Source: an uncultured Acetatifactor sp.
Lineage (GTDB): Bacteria; Bacillota; Clostridia; Lachnospirales; Lachnospiraceae
Length of the DNA stretch: 13,036 nucleotides
Assembly: GCA_910585015.1 (NCBI GenBank)
Contig: CAJUCT010000070.1
Coordinates: forward strand, 1 to 13,036
Direction: 5' to 3'
The translations under genes and the position numbers were made by a program. The notes beneath the pieces were generated by a model that saw only the letters and a program-made list of their open reading frames with translations, ran no database searches and was not told the DNA's origin. Shown in pieces: positions 6,740-13,036 of the stretch. The first letter of the stretch is position 1. The number at the start of each line of letters is the position of its first letter.

Positions 6740-8131
6740 TTACAACTCACAATTATTCACAGTTCTGGGGAACGGGATCACGTCGCGGATGTTGCCCATG
6801 CCGGTCAGATACATTACGCACCGCTCAAAGCCCAATCCAAATCCTGCATGGCGGGCAGAGCCGTAGCGGCGCAGATCCAGATAGAAACCGTAATCCTCCT
6901 TTTTCAGGCCCAGTTCCTCCATGCGCTGCTCCAGCACCTCCAGATGATCCTCACGCTGGCTGCCGCCGATGATCTCTCCGATGCCGGGCACCAGGCAGTC
7001 CATAGCCGCCACTGTCTTGCCATCCTCGTTCAGCTTCATATAGAAAGCCTTGATCTCCTTGGGATAATCCGTCACAAACACCGGGCGTTTAAACTCCTGC
7101 TCTGTCAGAAACCTCTCATGCTCCGTCTGTAAGTCACAGCCCCAGAACACCTTATAGTCAAACTCATCGTTATGCTTTTCCAGAATCTCAATGGCCTCTG
7201 TGTAGGTCACATGGCCGAAATCGGAATTGACCACATGATTCAGCCGCTCGATCAGTCCCTTGTCCACGAACTGGTTGAAGAAAGCCATCTCCTCCGGGGC
7301 GTTCTCCAACACATAACGGATAATATATTTCAGCATACTCTCCGCCAGCATCATATCGTCTTTCAGATCGGCAAAGGCCATCTCCGGCTCAATCATCCAG
7401 AACTCCGCCGCATGGCGGGTAGTGTTGGAATTTTCTGCCCGGAAAGTGGGACCGAAGGTATAAATATTCTTAAAGGCCATGGCAAAGGTTTCGCCGTTGA
7501 GCTGTCCGCTCACCGTCAGGTTGGTAGGCTTGCCGAAGAAGTCCTGCGCAAAGTCGATCTGTCCCTCCTCTGTCCTGGGAACATTCTGAAGATCCAGGGT
7601 TGTCACCTGGAACATTTCTCCCGCGCCCTCGCAGTCGCTGCCGGTGATCAACGGGGTATGCACATACACAAAGCCCCTCTCCTGGAAAAAGTTGTGGATC
7701 GCGTAGGCGATCAGGGATCGCACACGGAACACCGCCTGGAAAGTGTTGGTCCGGGGACGCAGATGAGAGATGGTACGCAGGTACTCAAAGCTATGACGCT
7801 TTTTCTGCAAAGGATAATCCGCGCCGGAGGGCCCCTCCACCAGCACTTGGGCCGCCTGCATTTCAAAGGGCTGCTTGGCATCGGGGGTCAGCACGATGGT
7901 GCCCCGGATAATCAGGGCCGCACCCACATTGATCTTACAAAGCTCCGCAAAATTGTCCAGCTTGTCGCTATATACCACCTGCAGCGGCTCAAAAAACGTG
8001 CCGTCGTTTATTACCAGGAAACCAAAATTCTTGGAGTCGCGGTTGTTCCTCACCCAGCCGCCCACAGTAACCTCTTTGTCGGCATAGGCAGCCCTGTCAC
8101 GATAAAGGTCTTTGATGTCTGTCAAATTCAT
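6740..8131 (-). CDS. asnS: Asparaginyl-tRNA synthetase
   Basis: This is a class IIb aminoacyl-tRNA synthetase that charges tRNA-Asn with asparagine using ATP in the cytoplasm. The 463-aa protein has an N-terminal OB-fold anticodon-binding domain (about 15-105: VTVGGWVRNNR, GFLVINDGT) and then the catalytic core. Motif 2 is visible as FRAENSNTTRHAAEF (230-244) and motif 3 as GLGFERCVMYLTG (432-444), followed by the usual RDVIPFPR near the end. The TTRH and WMIEPE context is that of AsnRS rather than AspRS. The start at 8131 is well defined by AGGAGG (8140-8145) 8 nt upstream. It begins 34 bp after the PPIase lipoprotein gene and is probably cotranscribed with it. No T-box leader is present, although many Firmicute asnS genes have one. 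Confidence 0.98.
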   Translation of the reverse strand: MNLTDIKDLYRDRAAYADKEVTVGGWVRNNRDSKNFGFLVINDGTFFEPLQVVYSDKLDNFAELCKINVGAALIIRGTIVLTPDAKQPFEMQAAQVLVEGPSGADYPLQKKRHSFEYLRTISHLRPRTNTFQAVFRVRSLIAYAIHNFFQERGFVYVHTPLITGSDCEGAGEMFQVTTLDLQNVPRTEEGQIDFAQDFFGKPTNLTVSGQLNGETFAMAFKNIYTFGPTFRAENSNTTRHAAEFWMIEPEMAFADLKDDMMLAESMLKYIIRYVLENAPEEMAFFNQFVDKGLIERLNHVVNSDFGHVTYTEAIEILEKHNDEFDYKVFWGCDLQTEHERFLTEQEFKRPVFVTDYPKEIKAFYMKLNEDGKTVAAMDCLVPGIGEIIGGSQREDHLEVLEQRMEELGLKKEDYGFYLDLRRYGSARHAGFGLGFERCVMYLTGMGNIRDVIPFPRTVNNCEL

Positions 8132-8165
8132 CTCTTTTTCCTCCTACTGATTAGTATTCCACAGA

Positions 8166-9215
8166 TTAATATTCTGTAACCTGGGCATTCCGGGTCAGAA
8201 ATTCCAACACCCTCTCAAACATAAAATATTCCCTGTACTCTTCCCTGTCCAACTCCCCAAGGAAATCCTCCACGGTGTCATAACCGCCCTGAGCCGCGTA
8301 TTCCTCCAGATTCTCCTGTAGTTCCTCATCGGTTATATTCAGATTCTCCGCGTTGGCCACAGCTTGGACAGCCAGGCTCTGCTTGGCCGCCACCTCCGCG
8401 TATTGGTCCAGAAAGGTTGCCGAATCCATACCGTAGTTGTACATACAGAAAGTCTCCAGGTCCACTCCCAGGGATGCGCTGTCCGCCTCCAGACCGGCCT
8501 GCACATTATTTCGGTACTTCTCCAGAATCGCCACCGGAATCTCCTGGAATACACATCCGTTTACCAGGCCGTCCAGCACAGCATTCTCCAGCGTAATCTG
8601 ATAGTTGTTCTGCGCGTTTGTCTCCAAATAATCGTGTACGAACTGCTGCATGGCCTCCACTGTAGTGATATCAGGAACACCGATGCTGGCAACCACTTCG
8701 TCACTGTACTCCGTGGGCAAAATATAATTCACGGTCACAGTGAAAACAACAGGCTGTCCGGCAAGTTCAGCATTGTCATATCCTGCTGGAAAACTCAGTT
8801 CCAGTTCCCTGGTCTCACCGGGCAGCGCACCGATCAACCCCTCTTCAAATCCTTCGATAAACCGGCCCGAACCTATCTCCAGGGTAGCGCCGCTGGCCGT
8901 GCCCCCCTGAAAAGCCACATCGTCCTTTTTGCCTACATAGTCAATATTGACGGTGTCGCCCAGTACAACTTCCCGGTCCGTGATACCGCCCAGTTCTTTT
9001 GTGACGGAGTCCATATATAACGCCCTCATCAGTTCCGCCTCCTGCGCCTCATCCACAACAGCCGACGCCACCTGCGCGGGAATCCCCATGTACTCCCCCA
9101 GAGTCACATATTTATCCACCTTCATATCCTTCAAGGCGCCCGACTGGCTGCCGCAGCCTCCCAGCAAACCCATCGCCAGCAGTGCAGCCAATGCTATAGC
9201 AATCTTCCTTCTCAT
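8166..9215 (-). CDS. Lipoprotein peptidyl-prolyl isomerase with FKBP domain and trigger-factor-like C-terminus
   Basis: This is predicted to be a membrane-anchored extracellular foldase. The ATG at 9215 gives 349 residues beginning with a lipoprotein signal (basic MRRK, hydrophobic core, then LLGGC with lipidated Cys21). A spacer and helical segment lead to an FKBP-type domain at about 85-163 (GDTVNIDYVGKKDD, GSGRFIEGFEEGLIGA, LSFPAGYDNAELAGQPVVF). The remainder is a mainly helical region resembling the trigger factor C-terminal chaperone arms (for example VEAMQQFVHDYL and ITDEELQENLEEYA). The ribosome-binding domain of true trigger factor is replaced by the lipoprotein signal. GGAGAGG lies 12 nt before the ATG; a TTG at 9236 in the same frame is less likely. 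An extended -10 element lies about 40 bp upstream. asnS follows after 34 bp. The assignment is secure at the domain level; clients are unknown. Confidence 0.88.
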   Translation of the reverse strand: MRRKIAIALAALLAMGLLGGCGSQSGALKDMKVDKYVTLGEYMGIPAQVASAVVDEAQEAELMRALYMDSVTKELGGITDREVVLGDTVNIDYVGKKDDVAFQGGTASGATLEIGSGRFIEGFEEGLIGALPGETRELELSFPAGYDNAELAGQPVVFTVTVNYILPTEYSDEVVASIGVPDITTVEAMQQFVHDYLETNAQNNYQITLENAVLDGLVNGCVFQEIPVAILEKYRNNVQAGLEADSASLGVDLETFCMYNYGMDSATFLDQYAEVAAKQSLAVQAVANAENLNITDEELQENLEEYAAQGGYDTVEDFLGELDREEYREYFMFERVLEFLTRNAQVTEY

Positions 9216-9251
9216 ATTCTCACTTTTCCTCTCCAAACAAATACACTATCC

Positions 9252-9260
9252 TTTATACCA
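9252..9260 (-). promoter_or_regulatory. Possible extended -10 promoter for the PPIase-asnS unit
   Basis: On the minus strand TGGTATAAA (9252-9260) matches an extended -10 (TGn before TATAAA). No convincing -35 is seen at 16-18 nt. It lies in the 134-bp interval between the cls stop and the lipoprotein start, where no terminator for cls is evident, so the unit may also be read from cls. Confidence 0.4.
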
Positions 9261-9349
9261 CAATTCCGCCTTCAGTAAAAGACCTATTTTTCTTTCCGCA
9301 TGGCTGTTCTTAAATTTGGCAGATGTTCGACGGGCTCGCGGCACCTGTG

Positions 9350-10822
9350 TCACAATAGCGGAGACAGAAGCCTGCATATCTGCTCCTTAACGCGAATTTT
9401 CAGGTTGCGGCTGGCATAGGACTCCCGGGTAACCTGGGAACAATGCTCCAAGTCCTGTTCAAAAAGCGCCGTCATCTCCCTGGCCTTGTCCGCGTCGTAC
9501 ACCACCGCATTCACTTCAAAATTCAAAGAGAAACTGCGGATATCCATATTGGCCGTGCCATAGCAGAACACCTCGTCATCCACCACAAGGCCCTTGCCAT
9601 GCAGGAAACCGTTGTCATAGGTATAGCAGCTGGCCCCCGCCATCACCAGATCGCCTATATAGGAATAGGTGGCCCAATATACAAAGGGATGATCCGGCTT
9701 GCAGGGAATCATAACCCGCACCTCCACACCGGAACGAATGGCAATTATCAGGGCGCTCATCATGGATTCATCGGGGATGAAGTAGGGGGTCTGTATGCTG
9801 ATTCTCCGCTTTGCCTTGTGAATCAGCTGCAGGTAATTGTCACGTATCTGCTTCTGGGTATTATCCGGACCGCTGCTGACAATCTGCACCTTACAGCCCT
9901 GCCCGCTGTACGCCTTCACCTCTTCCAGATAATGTCCGGCGGTGAACAGGTTCTGCTCAGAGGCATAATTCCAATCCAAAATGAAACGCAGCTGCAGGCC
10001 AAACACAGCGCCTCCCACGATCCGCAGATGGGTATCCCGCCAATAGCCGAATCTTTCATCCAGACCCAGGTACTCTTTTCCCACATTAAAACCACCCACA
10101 TACCCTACCTTGTTGTCGATGACCACGATCTTGCGGTGATTGCGGTAATTGATACGCAGCTGCAGCCTGCCCAGCAACGCCGGAAAAAACTCCGCCGTCT
10201 GGATTCCCCAGCTATTGAGCTGCCTCCAGAATTTATTTTTCACCGTGCGGCAGCCCATACTGTCAAAAAGGATACGCACCTCCACGCCTTCGGCCGCCTT
10301 CTCCTTGAGCACCTCTATTATCCGCTGGAACAGCACATCATTTTTGATAATGTAGTACTCCATATGGATAAATTCTCTGGCCTGGCGCATATCTTCAATC
10401 AGCGCGTCAAATTTGGCATTGCCATCTGTATAGATTTTGATATCATTGTCCCCGGTGAGCATTGCCCCTGAACTTTCCAGATTGTACATAATCAGATCGC
10501 TGTAACGATCAATCTCCTCATCCTTTTCCCCGGAGCGGCGGTTCAGCAGACGATATTCCTGCCCCCGCACTTCCTCATTCAGTCGATCCTCCACTTCCTT
10601 CATCCGGAACATTTTCCGCTTATGCATATCCGTTCCCAGCAGCAGATAGAACAAAAAACCCAGGAAGGGGATAAAATACAGCAGCAAAAGCCAAGCCCAC
10701 ACGCTCCTCGGTTCCTTCCGCTCAAAGAAAACAATGATAATTGCAAACAACATATTCCACAGAATCAGATGCCCGGACACAAATCCCCACACAGTCTGCA
10801 GATTATCCCAAAACGTTTCCAT
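9350..10822 (-). CDS. cls: Cardiolipin synthase (phospholipase D family)
   Basis: This enzyme makes cardiolipin by transphosphatidylation of two phosphatidylglycerols at the cytoplasmic membrane. From the ATG at 10822 the protein has 490 residues. Two N-terminal membrane segments (about 15-33 and 40-64) are followed by two phospholipase D domains. The HKD motifs are complete: HRKIVVID at 229-236 and HGKGLVVD at 408-415, each with the usual downstream Gly/Asn-Ser-like segment (GGFNVG, GTANMDIRSF). Length and architecture are standard. The ATG at 10840, six codons earlier, has no ribosome binding site, whereas GAGG lies 5 nt before the ATG at 10822, so the shorter form is preferred. It is divergent from the small membrane protein gene at 11092, with a leader of about 120 nt containing GC-rich inverted repeats. 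Confidence 0.95.
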   Translation of the reverse strand: METFWDNLQTVWGFVSGHLILWNMLFAIIIVFFERKEPRSVWAWLLLLYFIPFLGFLFYLLLGTDMHKRKMFRMKEVEDRLNEEVRGQEYRLLNRRSGEKDEEIDRYSDLIMYNLESSGAMLTGDNDIKIYTDGNAKFDALIEDMRQAREFIHMEYYIIKNDVLFQRIIEVLKEKAAEGVEVRILFDSMGCRTVKNKFWRQLNSWGIQTAEFFPALLGRLQLRINYRNHRKIVVIDNKVGYVGGFNVGKEYLGLDERFGYWRDTHLRIVGGAVFGLQLRFILDWNYASEQNLFTAGHYLEEVKAYSGQGCKVQIVSSGPDNTQKQIRDNYLQLIHKAKRRISIQTPYFIPDESMMSALIIAIRSGVEVRVMIPCKPDHPFVYWATYSYIGDLVMAGASCYTYDNGFLHGKGLVVDDEVFCYGTANMDIRSFSLNFEVNAVVYDADKAREMTALFEQDLEHCSQVTRESYASRNLKIRVKEQICRLLSPLL

Positions 10823-10841
10823 AATCTCCTCACTCCGCATA

Positions 10842-10871
10842 CCGCAGGCCAGTCCCGCGCTGCGGCGCAGC
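10842..10871 (-). promoter_or_regulatory. GC-rich alternative stem-loops in the cls leader
   Basis: In the cls mRNA the segments GCTGCG, CGCAGC and a later CTGCGG overlap, so two hairpins are possible. One is the compact GCTGCG/CGCAGC dyad (10859-10871), which as RNA needs its innermost pair open. The other is CCGCAG/CTGCGG (10842-10847 with 10860-10865) around a 12-nt loop. They share bases and exclude each other. The second reaches to within about 20 nt of the preferred start codon. Regulatory meaning is inferred. Confidence 0.3.
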
Positions 10872-10948
10872 CCCTTTTAATTCAACTCGCTTAAGAAACA
10901 GTATACCCTGCGCGTTGAGCTCACACTTTGTTCAAAAGAGCCATGCCT

Positions 10949-10957
10949 ATTATATCA
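10949..10957 (-). promoter_or_regulatory. Extended -10 promoter for cls, next to a palindrome
   Basis: On the minus strand TGATATAAT (10949-10957) is a perfect TATAAT preceded by TGn. The -35 region is poor, as is common for extended -10 promoters. A 12-bp perfect palindrome, TTTTCCGGAAAA (10962-10973), lies 7 bp upstream in the spacer/-35 zone and could be an operator. Confidence 0.55.
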
Positions 10958-11008
10958 TACTTTTTCCGGAAAATCTCTAAAATTATCATAAAGAGAAGGA
11001 AAACTTGG

Positions 11009-11037
11009 TTGATTTCACTTCCAAAGAATGATACAAT
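11009..11037 (+). promoter_or_regulatory. Sigma-A-like promoter for the 158-aa membrane protein gene
   Basis: TTGATT (11009-11014), a 17-nt spacer and TACAAT (11032-11037) form a good sigma-A promoter on the plus strand. Transcription would start near 11044, leaving about a 48-nt leader. It is divergent from the cls promoter about 55 bp away. Confidence 0.65.
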
Positions 11038-11091
11038 GTTTGAAAAAAGGTACGGGAACGTGCGGAACTCAAAATAGGGAGGATCTATTTT

Positions 11092-11568
11092 ATGAAACCA
11101 TATCAGATTGTCATACTTGTGGTGCTCTTGGTACTTATAGCCGTAGTGGTACTCTTGTATTTTCTGGGCAAAAAGGCACAGAAGAAACAGGCGCAGCAAC
11201 AGGAGATGCTGGAACAGAACAAGCAAACCCTTTCCATGTTGATCATTGACAAGAAGCGCATGAAGATCAAGGACTCCGGATTGCCGCAGATGGTCATCGA
11301 CCAGACGCCGAAACTGATGCGCAATTCCAAAATGCCCATCATTAAGGCCAAGGTCGGCCCTCAGATAATGTCTTTGATCTGCGACGAAAAAATCTTTGAG
11401 AACGTGCCGGTAAAGCGAGAAGTCAAGGCTGTGGTCAGCGGCATCTATGTGCTGGATGTGAAGGGCCTGCACGGGAAATCCGAGAAGAAGCCGGAGAAAA
11501 AGAAGGGCTTCTTTAAAAAAATTTGGGAGACCGCCCAGGAAAAAGCCGGCGCCAAACCCTTGAAGTAG
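11092..11568 (+). CDS. Small single-pass membrane protein of unknown function
   Basis: I do not recognise a named family. The 158-aa protein starts with a hydrophobic helix (residues 5-26) followed at once by a Lys/Gln-rich stretch (GKKAQKKQAQQQ), so the bulk should lie in the cytoplasm by the positive-inside rule. A central soluble region (about 45-125) alternates charged and hydrophobic residues (MLIIDKKRMKIKD, MPIIKAKVGPQIMSLICDEKIF, VKREVKAVVSGIYVLDV) and looks like a small beta-rich domain. The tail is very basic (KSEKKPEKKKGFFKKIW). It is a real gene: GGGAGG stands 9 nt before the ATG, a promoter lies upstream and an intrinsic terminator follows. It stands alone on the plus strand between cls and the murI unit. 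The longer minus-strand frame across it is a shadow. Confidence 0.85.
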   Translation: MKPYQIVILVVLLVLIAVVVLLYFLGKKAQKKQAQQQEMLEQNKQTLSMLIIDKKRMKIKDSGLPQMVIDQTPKLMRNSKMPIIKAKVGPQIMSLICDEKIFENVPVKREVKAVVSGIYVLDVKGLHGKSEKKPEKKKGFFKKIWETAQEKAGAKPLK

Positions 11569-11582
11569 CTGCAAAAAACATA

Positions 11583-11616
11583 AAAAAGCGGTCCGTATCA
11601 ATGAGGGCCGCTTTTT
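11583..11616. terminator. Bidirectional intrinsic terminator for converging genes
   Basis: AAAAAGCGGTCC (11583-11594) pairs with GGGCCGCTTTTT (11605-11616) with a single T-G wobble and a 10-nt loop. The plus strand continues with T-rich sequence, and the minus strand continues with TTTTTTATGTTTTTT. It ends both the 158-aa gene and the murI/DUF1934 unit. Its right arm overlaps the DUF1934 stop codon. Confidence 0.9.
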
Positions 11617-12082
11617 ATATGCGCTTTTCCGTTCCCAAAATCCGAATCTCCATCCGATTTTCAGAAACGATCTGTCCATCCTGTTTTATGCCATACTCCA
11701 GCATCAGGAAAACTCCGTCTTGCTCCTCTCTGAACTCCAATCTGTGGGTTTCCGTCTCCAGAAGCAGAGCCCCGTAGGGAGTATGGAAAAAATCGCTGTA
11801 ACATTTTCCGGTTTCGAACACCATCCGGGATGGTGTTTTGCCCCGTATCTGCCTTTCTAAAGCGGCGCCTTTCCATTTCAGCATTACTTTATAAGGCTCA
11901 TCCCAGCCCTCCGGCTGTTCTTCATACAGGCAGTAGTGGGCATCTCCTTTGACATAATATTCTCCCACAGCTTCCGATTCCGTCCTATAGCATTGGGAAT
12001 CCTCCCAGGACGCAGCCTCCCCACTGTCTGACTGCGGCCTGTTTATAATCTGAAAAAAAATCCGTACTTTCTGATTATCCAA
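11615..12082 (-). CDS. DUF1934 (YwiB-like) beta-barrel protein
   Basis: The 155-aa protein has the features I associate with DUF1934, a small calycin-like beta-barrel family of Firmicutes with no established function: an N-terminal strand (VRIFFQIINR), GEYYVKGDAHYCLYEE (about 40-55), a SRMVFETGK block with a following TPYGALLLETET segment (85-112), and a C-terminal EYGIKQDGQIVSENRMEI strand pair. The start must be TTG at 12082: no ATG or GTG is available upstream before the in-frame murI stop, and GAGG stands 5 nt before the TTG. It begins 27 bp after murI, so the two are surely cotranscribed. Its stop codon overlaps the shared terminator stem. Confidence 0.85.
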   Translation of the reverse strand: MDNQKVRIFFQIINRPQSDSGEAASWEDSQCYRTESEAVGEYYVKGDAHYCLYEEQPEGWDEPYKVMLKWKGAALERQIRGKTPSRMVFETGKCYSDFFHTPYGALLLETETHRLEFREEQDGVFLMLEYGIKQDGQIVSENRMEIRILGTEKRI

Positions 12083-12109
12083 CTCTTCCTCTTCTCCACT
12101 GCATCTGCT

Positions 12110-12949
12110 TTAATATTCTTCGATATGTATGGTCTTGGCTGACAGTATCCCGTATTTAATGATGGAATTGGCAAAGTTCTTAAATTTCTCCGCCATGTCG
12201 CTGACATAGAACTGGTACTGGTTCTCCCCCAGCACCGGGGCATGGTCGCCCAGCAGTCCTTTCTCCATCAGCAGCGCTTTCAATTCCCTGGCTGTCTCGT
12301 AGGCAGGATTGACCAACGTCACCTTCTCCCCTACAATCCGGCCAAGAGTGGAACGAATCAGCGGATAATGGGTACATCCCAGAATCAACGTGTCTATGTC
12401 CAGATCGATCAGTTCTGTGAGATAACGCCTCGCTATCTCGTCCGTCACCGGATCCACCCACAGTCCTTCCTCCACCAGGGGCACAAACAGCGGGCAGGCT
12501 TTCCCGTAGATGGTCACATCCCTGTTCAGTTCCGTTATGTACTGGTTATAGATCTTGCTGCCGATGGTGGCCTCCGTGGCGATCACCCCGATCCGGCCGT
12601 TGCGGGTGACCTTGCTGGCAGCCTTGGCGCCGGGCTTTACCACCCCGATGATGGGGATGTCGCTCTCCTGCTCCAGTTCGTCCAGCGCATAGGCGCTGGC
12701 GGTGTTGCAGGCCACCACGATGGTTTTGACCTGAAAGGTGTTCAGAAATCGGACAATCTGCTTGGAAAACCGGGTCACCGTCTCTCTGGACTTGCTGCCG
12801 TAGGGCACCCGGGCCGTGTCGCCAAAGTAGATGATCTTTTCATTGGGGATCTGGCGCATGATCTCCCTTGCCACCGTCAGTCCCCCTATTCCTGAATCGA
12901 AAACGCCAATCGGCGCGTTTTTATCCGTGTGCTGCCATTCTACAGTCAT
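12110..12949 (-). CDS. murI: Glutamate racemase
   Basis: The enzyme interconverts L- and D-glutamate in the cytoplasm to supply D-Glu for the peptidoglycan stem peptide. The 279-aa protein carries the family signatures: FDSGIGGLTV (17-26), PYG (49-51), ACNTAS with catalytic Cys81 and LGCTHYP with catalytic Cys192 and His194. It is complete and of normal length. The ATG at 12949 is preceded by AAGAGG about 5 nt upstream. DUF1934 follows 27 bp downstream. The leader (12950 to the window edge) holds two strong inverted repeats. Confidence 0.97.
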   Translation of the reverse strand: MTVEWQHTDKNAPIGVFDSGIGGLTVAREIMRQIPNEKIIYFGDTARVPYGSKSRETVTRFSKQIVRFLNTFQVKTIVVACNTASAYALDELEQESDIPIIGVVKPGAKAASKVTRNGRIGVIATEATIGSKIYNQYITELNRDVTIYGKACPLFVPLVEEGLWVDPVTDEIARRYLTELIDLDIDTLILGCTHYPLIRSTLGRIVGEKVTLVNPAYETARELKALLMEKGLLGDHAPVLGENQYQFYVSDMAEKFKNFANSIIKYGILSAKTIHIEEY

Positions 12950-12961
12950 ACTTACCTCTTC

Positions 12962-13025
12962 CCTGCATATCGCAGGCTGGCCTGCGATACTGCGTTAATG
13001 CGTATTTGGAAGTTTCACTTCCAAA
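12962..13025 (-). promoter_or_regulatory. Inverted repeats in the murI leader, two of them mutually exclusive
   Basis: Three dyads are visible. TTTGGAAGT/ACTTCCAAA (13005-13013 with 13017-13025) is a perfect 9-bp stem with a 3-nt loop. TATCGCAGG/CCTGCGATA (12968-12976 with 12981-12989) is a perfect 9-bp stem with a 4-nt loop. CCTGC/GCAGG (12962-12966 with 12972-12976) is a 5-bp stem just upstream of the murI Shine-Dalgarno sequence that reuses part of the second. None is followed by a T-run toward murI. This could be a translational control element or relics of an upstream terminator; the window edge prevents a decision. Confidence 0.4.
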
Positions 13026-13036
13026 CTTACCTATTC

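Noticed and set aside
8132..8165. T-box leader upstream of asnS
   Set aside because: The gap to the preceding gene is only 34 bp, far too short for a T-box, and none is seen upstream of the lipoprotein gene.
7172..8179. 335-aa plus-strand frame antisense to asnS
   Set aside because: Shadow of the conserved asnS coding sequence; low-complexity His/Gln/Leu composition and no family signature.
9443..10471. 342-aa plus-strand frame antisense to cls
   Set aside because: Shadow of cls codon usage; the cls frame carries both HKD motifs.
10921..11679. 252-aa minus-strand frame
   Set aside because: It is antisense to the 158-aa gene, runs through the terminator and into DUF1934, and has no ribosome binding site; the plus-strand gene has promoter, binding site and terminator.
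11013..13025. Shared 13-mer TTTCACTTCCAAA at 11013-11025 and 13013-13025
   Set aside because: One shared 13-mer within 13 kb is expected by chance, and only the second lies in a palindrome.

Overview
The window looks like a chromosomal stretch from a Gram-positive, low-to-moderate GC Firmicute of the class Clostridia, most likely a Lachnospiraceae-type gut bacterium. This rests on protein flavour (TrkA/TrkH, a PcsB/CwlO-type NlpC/P60 hydrolase, a trigger-factor-like lipoprotein, DUF1934 next to murI), on AGGAGG-type ribosome binding sites and on several TTG/GTG starts. The assignment is inference from sequence features alone. Nearly all genes lie on the minus strand; the exceptions are a truncated gene at the left edge and one small membrane protein gene near 11.1-11.6 kb.

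Layout from right to left, which is the reading direction of the minus-strand genes: murI (glutamate racemase) and a DUF1934 beta-barrel gene form a two-gene unit that ends at a bidirectional terminator shared with the convergent plus-strand gene for a 158-residue single-pass membrane protein. That small gene and cls (cardiolipin synthase) are divergent, with a promoter visible for each. Next come a lipoprotein with FKBP and trigger-factor-like regions and asnS, 34 bp apart and probably cotranscribed, then a secreted coiled-coil NlpC/P60 cell-wall hydrolase with its own sigma-A-like promoter. A 504-bp gene-free stretch follows. After it come an LplD-type GH4 glycosidase and the potassium uptake pair trkA-trkH. 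At the far left is the end of a plus-strand gene encoding a heptad-repeat coiled coil, followed by a hairpin terminator that faces trkH.

Most of the window is housekeeping: cell-wall precursor supply and remodelling (murI, NlpC/P60), membrane lipid synthesis (cls), extracellular folding (PPIase lipoprotein), translation (asnS) and potassium homeostasis (trkAH). The most notable non-coding content is in the 504-bp gap. It holds two 144-bp copies, about 86% identical, of a hairpin-forming element with terminal inverted repeats. Each copy is bracketed by its own 9-bp direct repeat (TCTTTTTTC exact; ATTTCATAA/ATTTCACAA with one mismatch). That is the signature of a small non-autonomous transposable element (MITE) that inserted twice independently. 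No complete new defence, secretion or biosynthetic system is visible.
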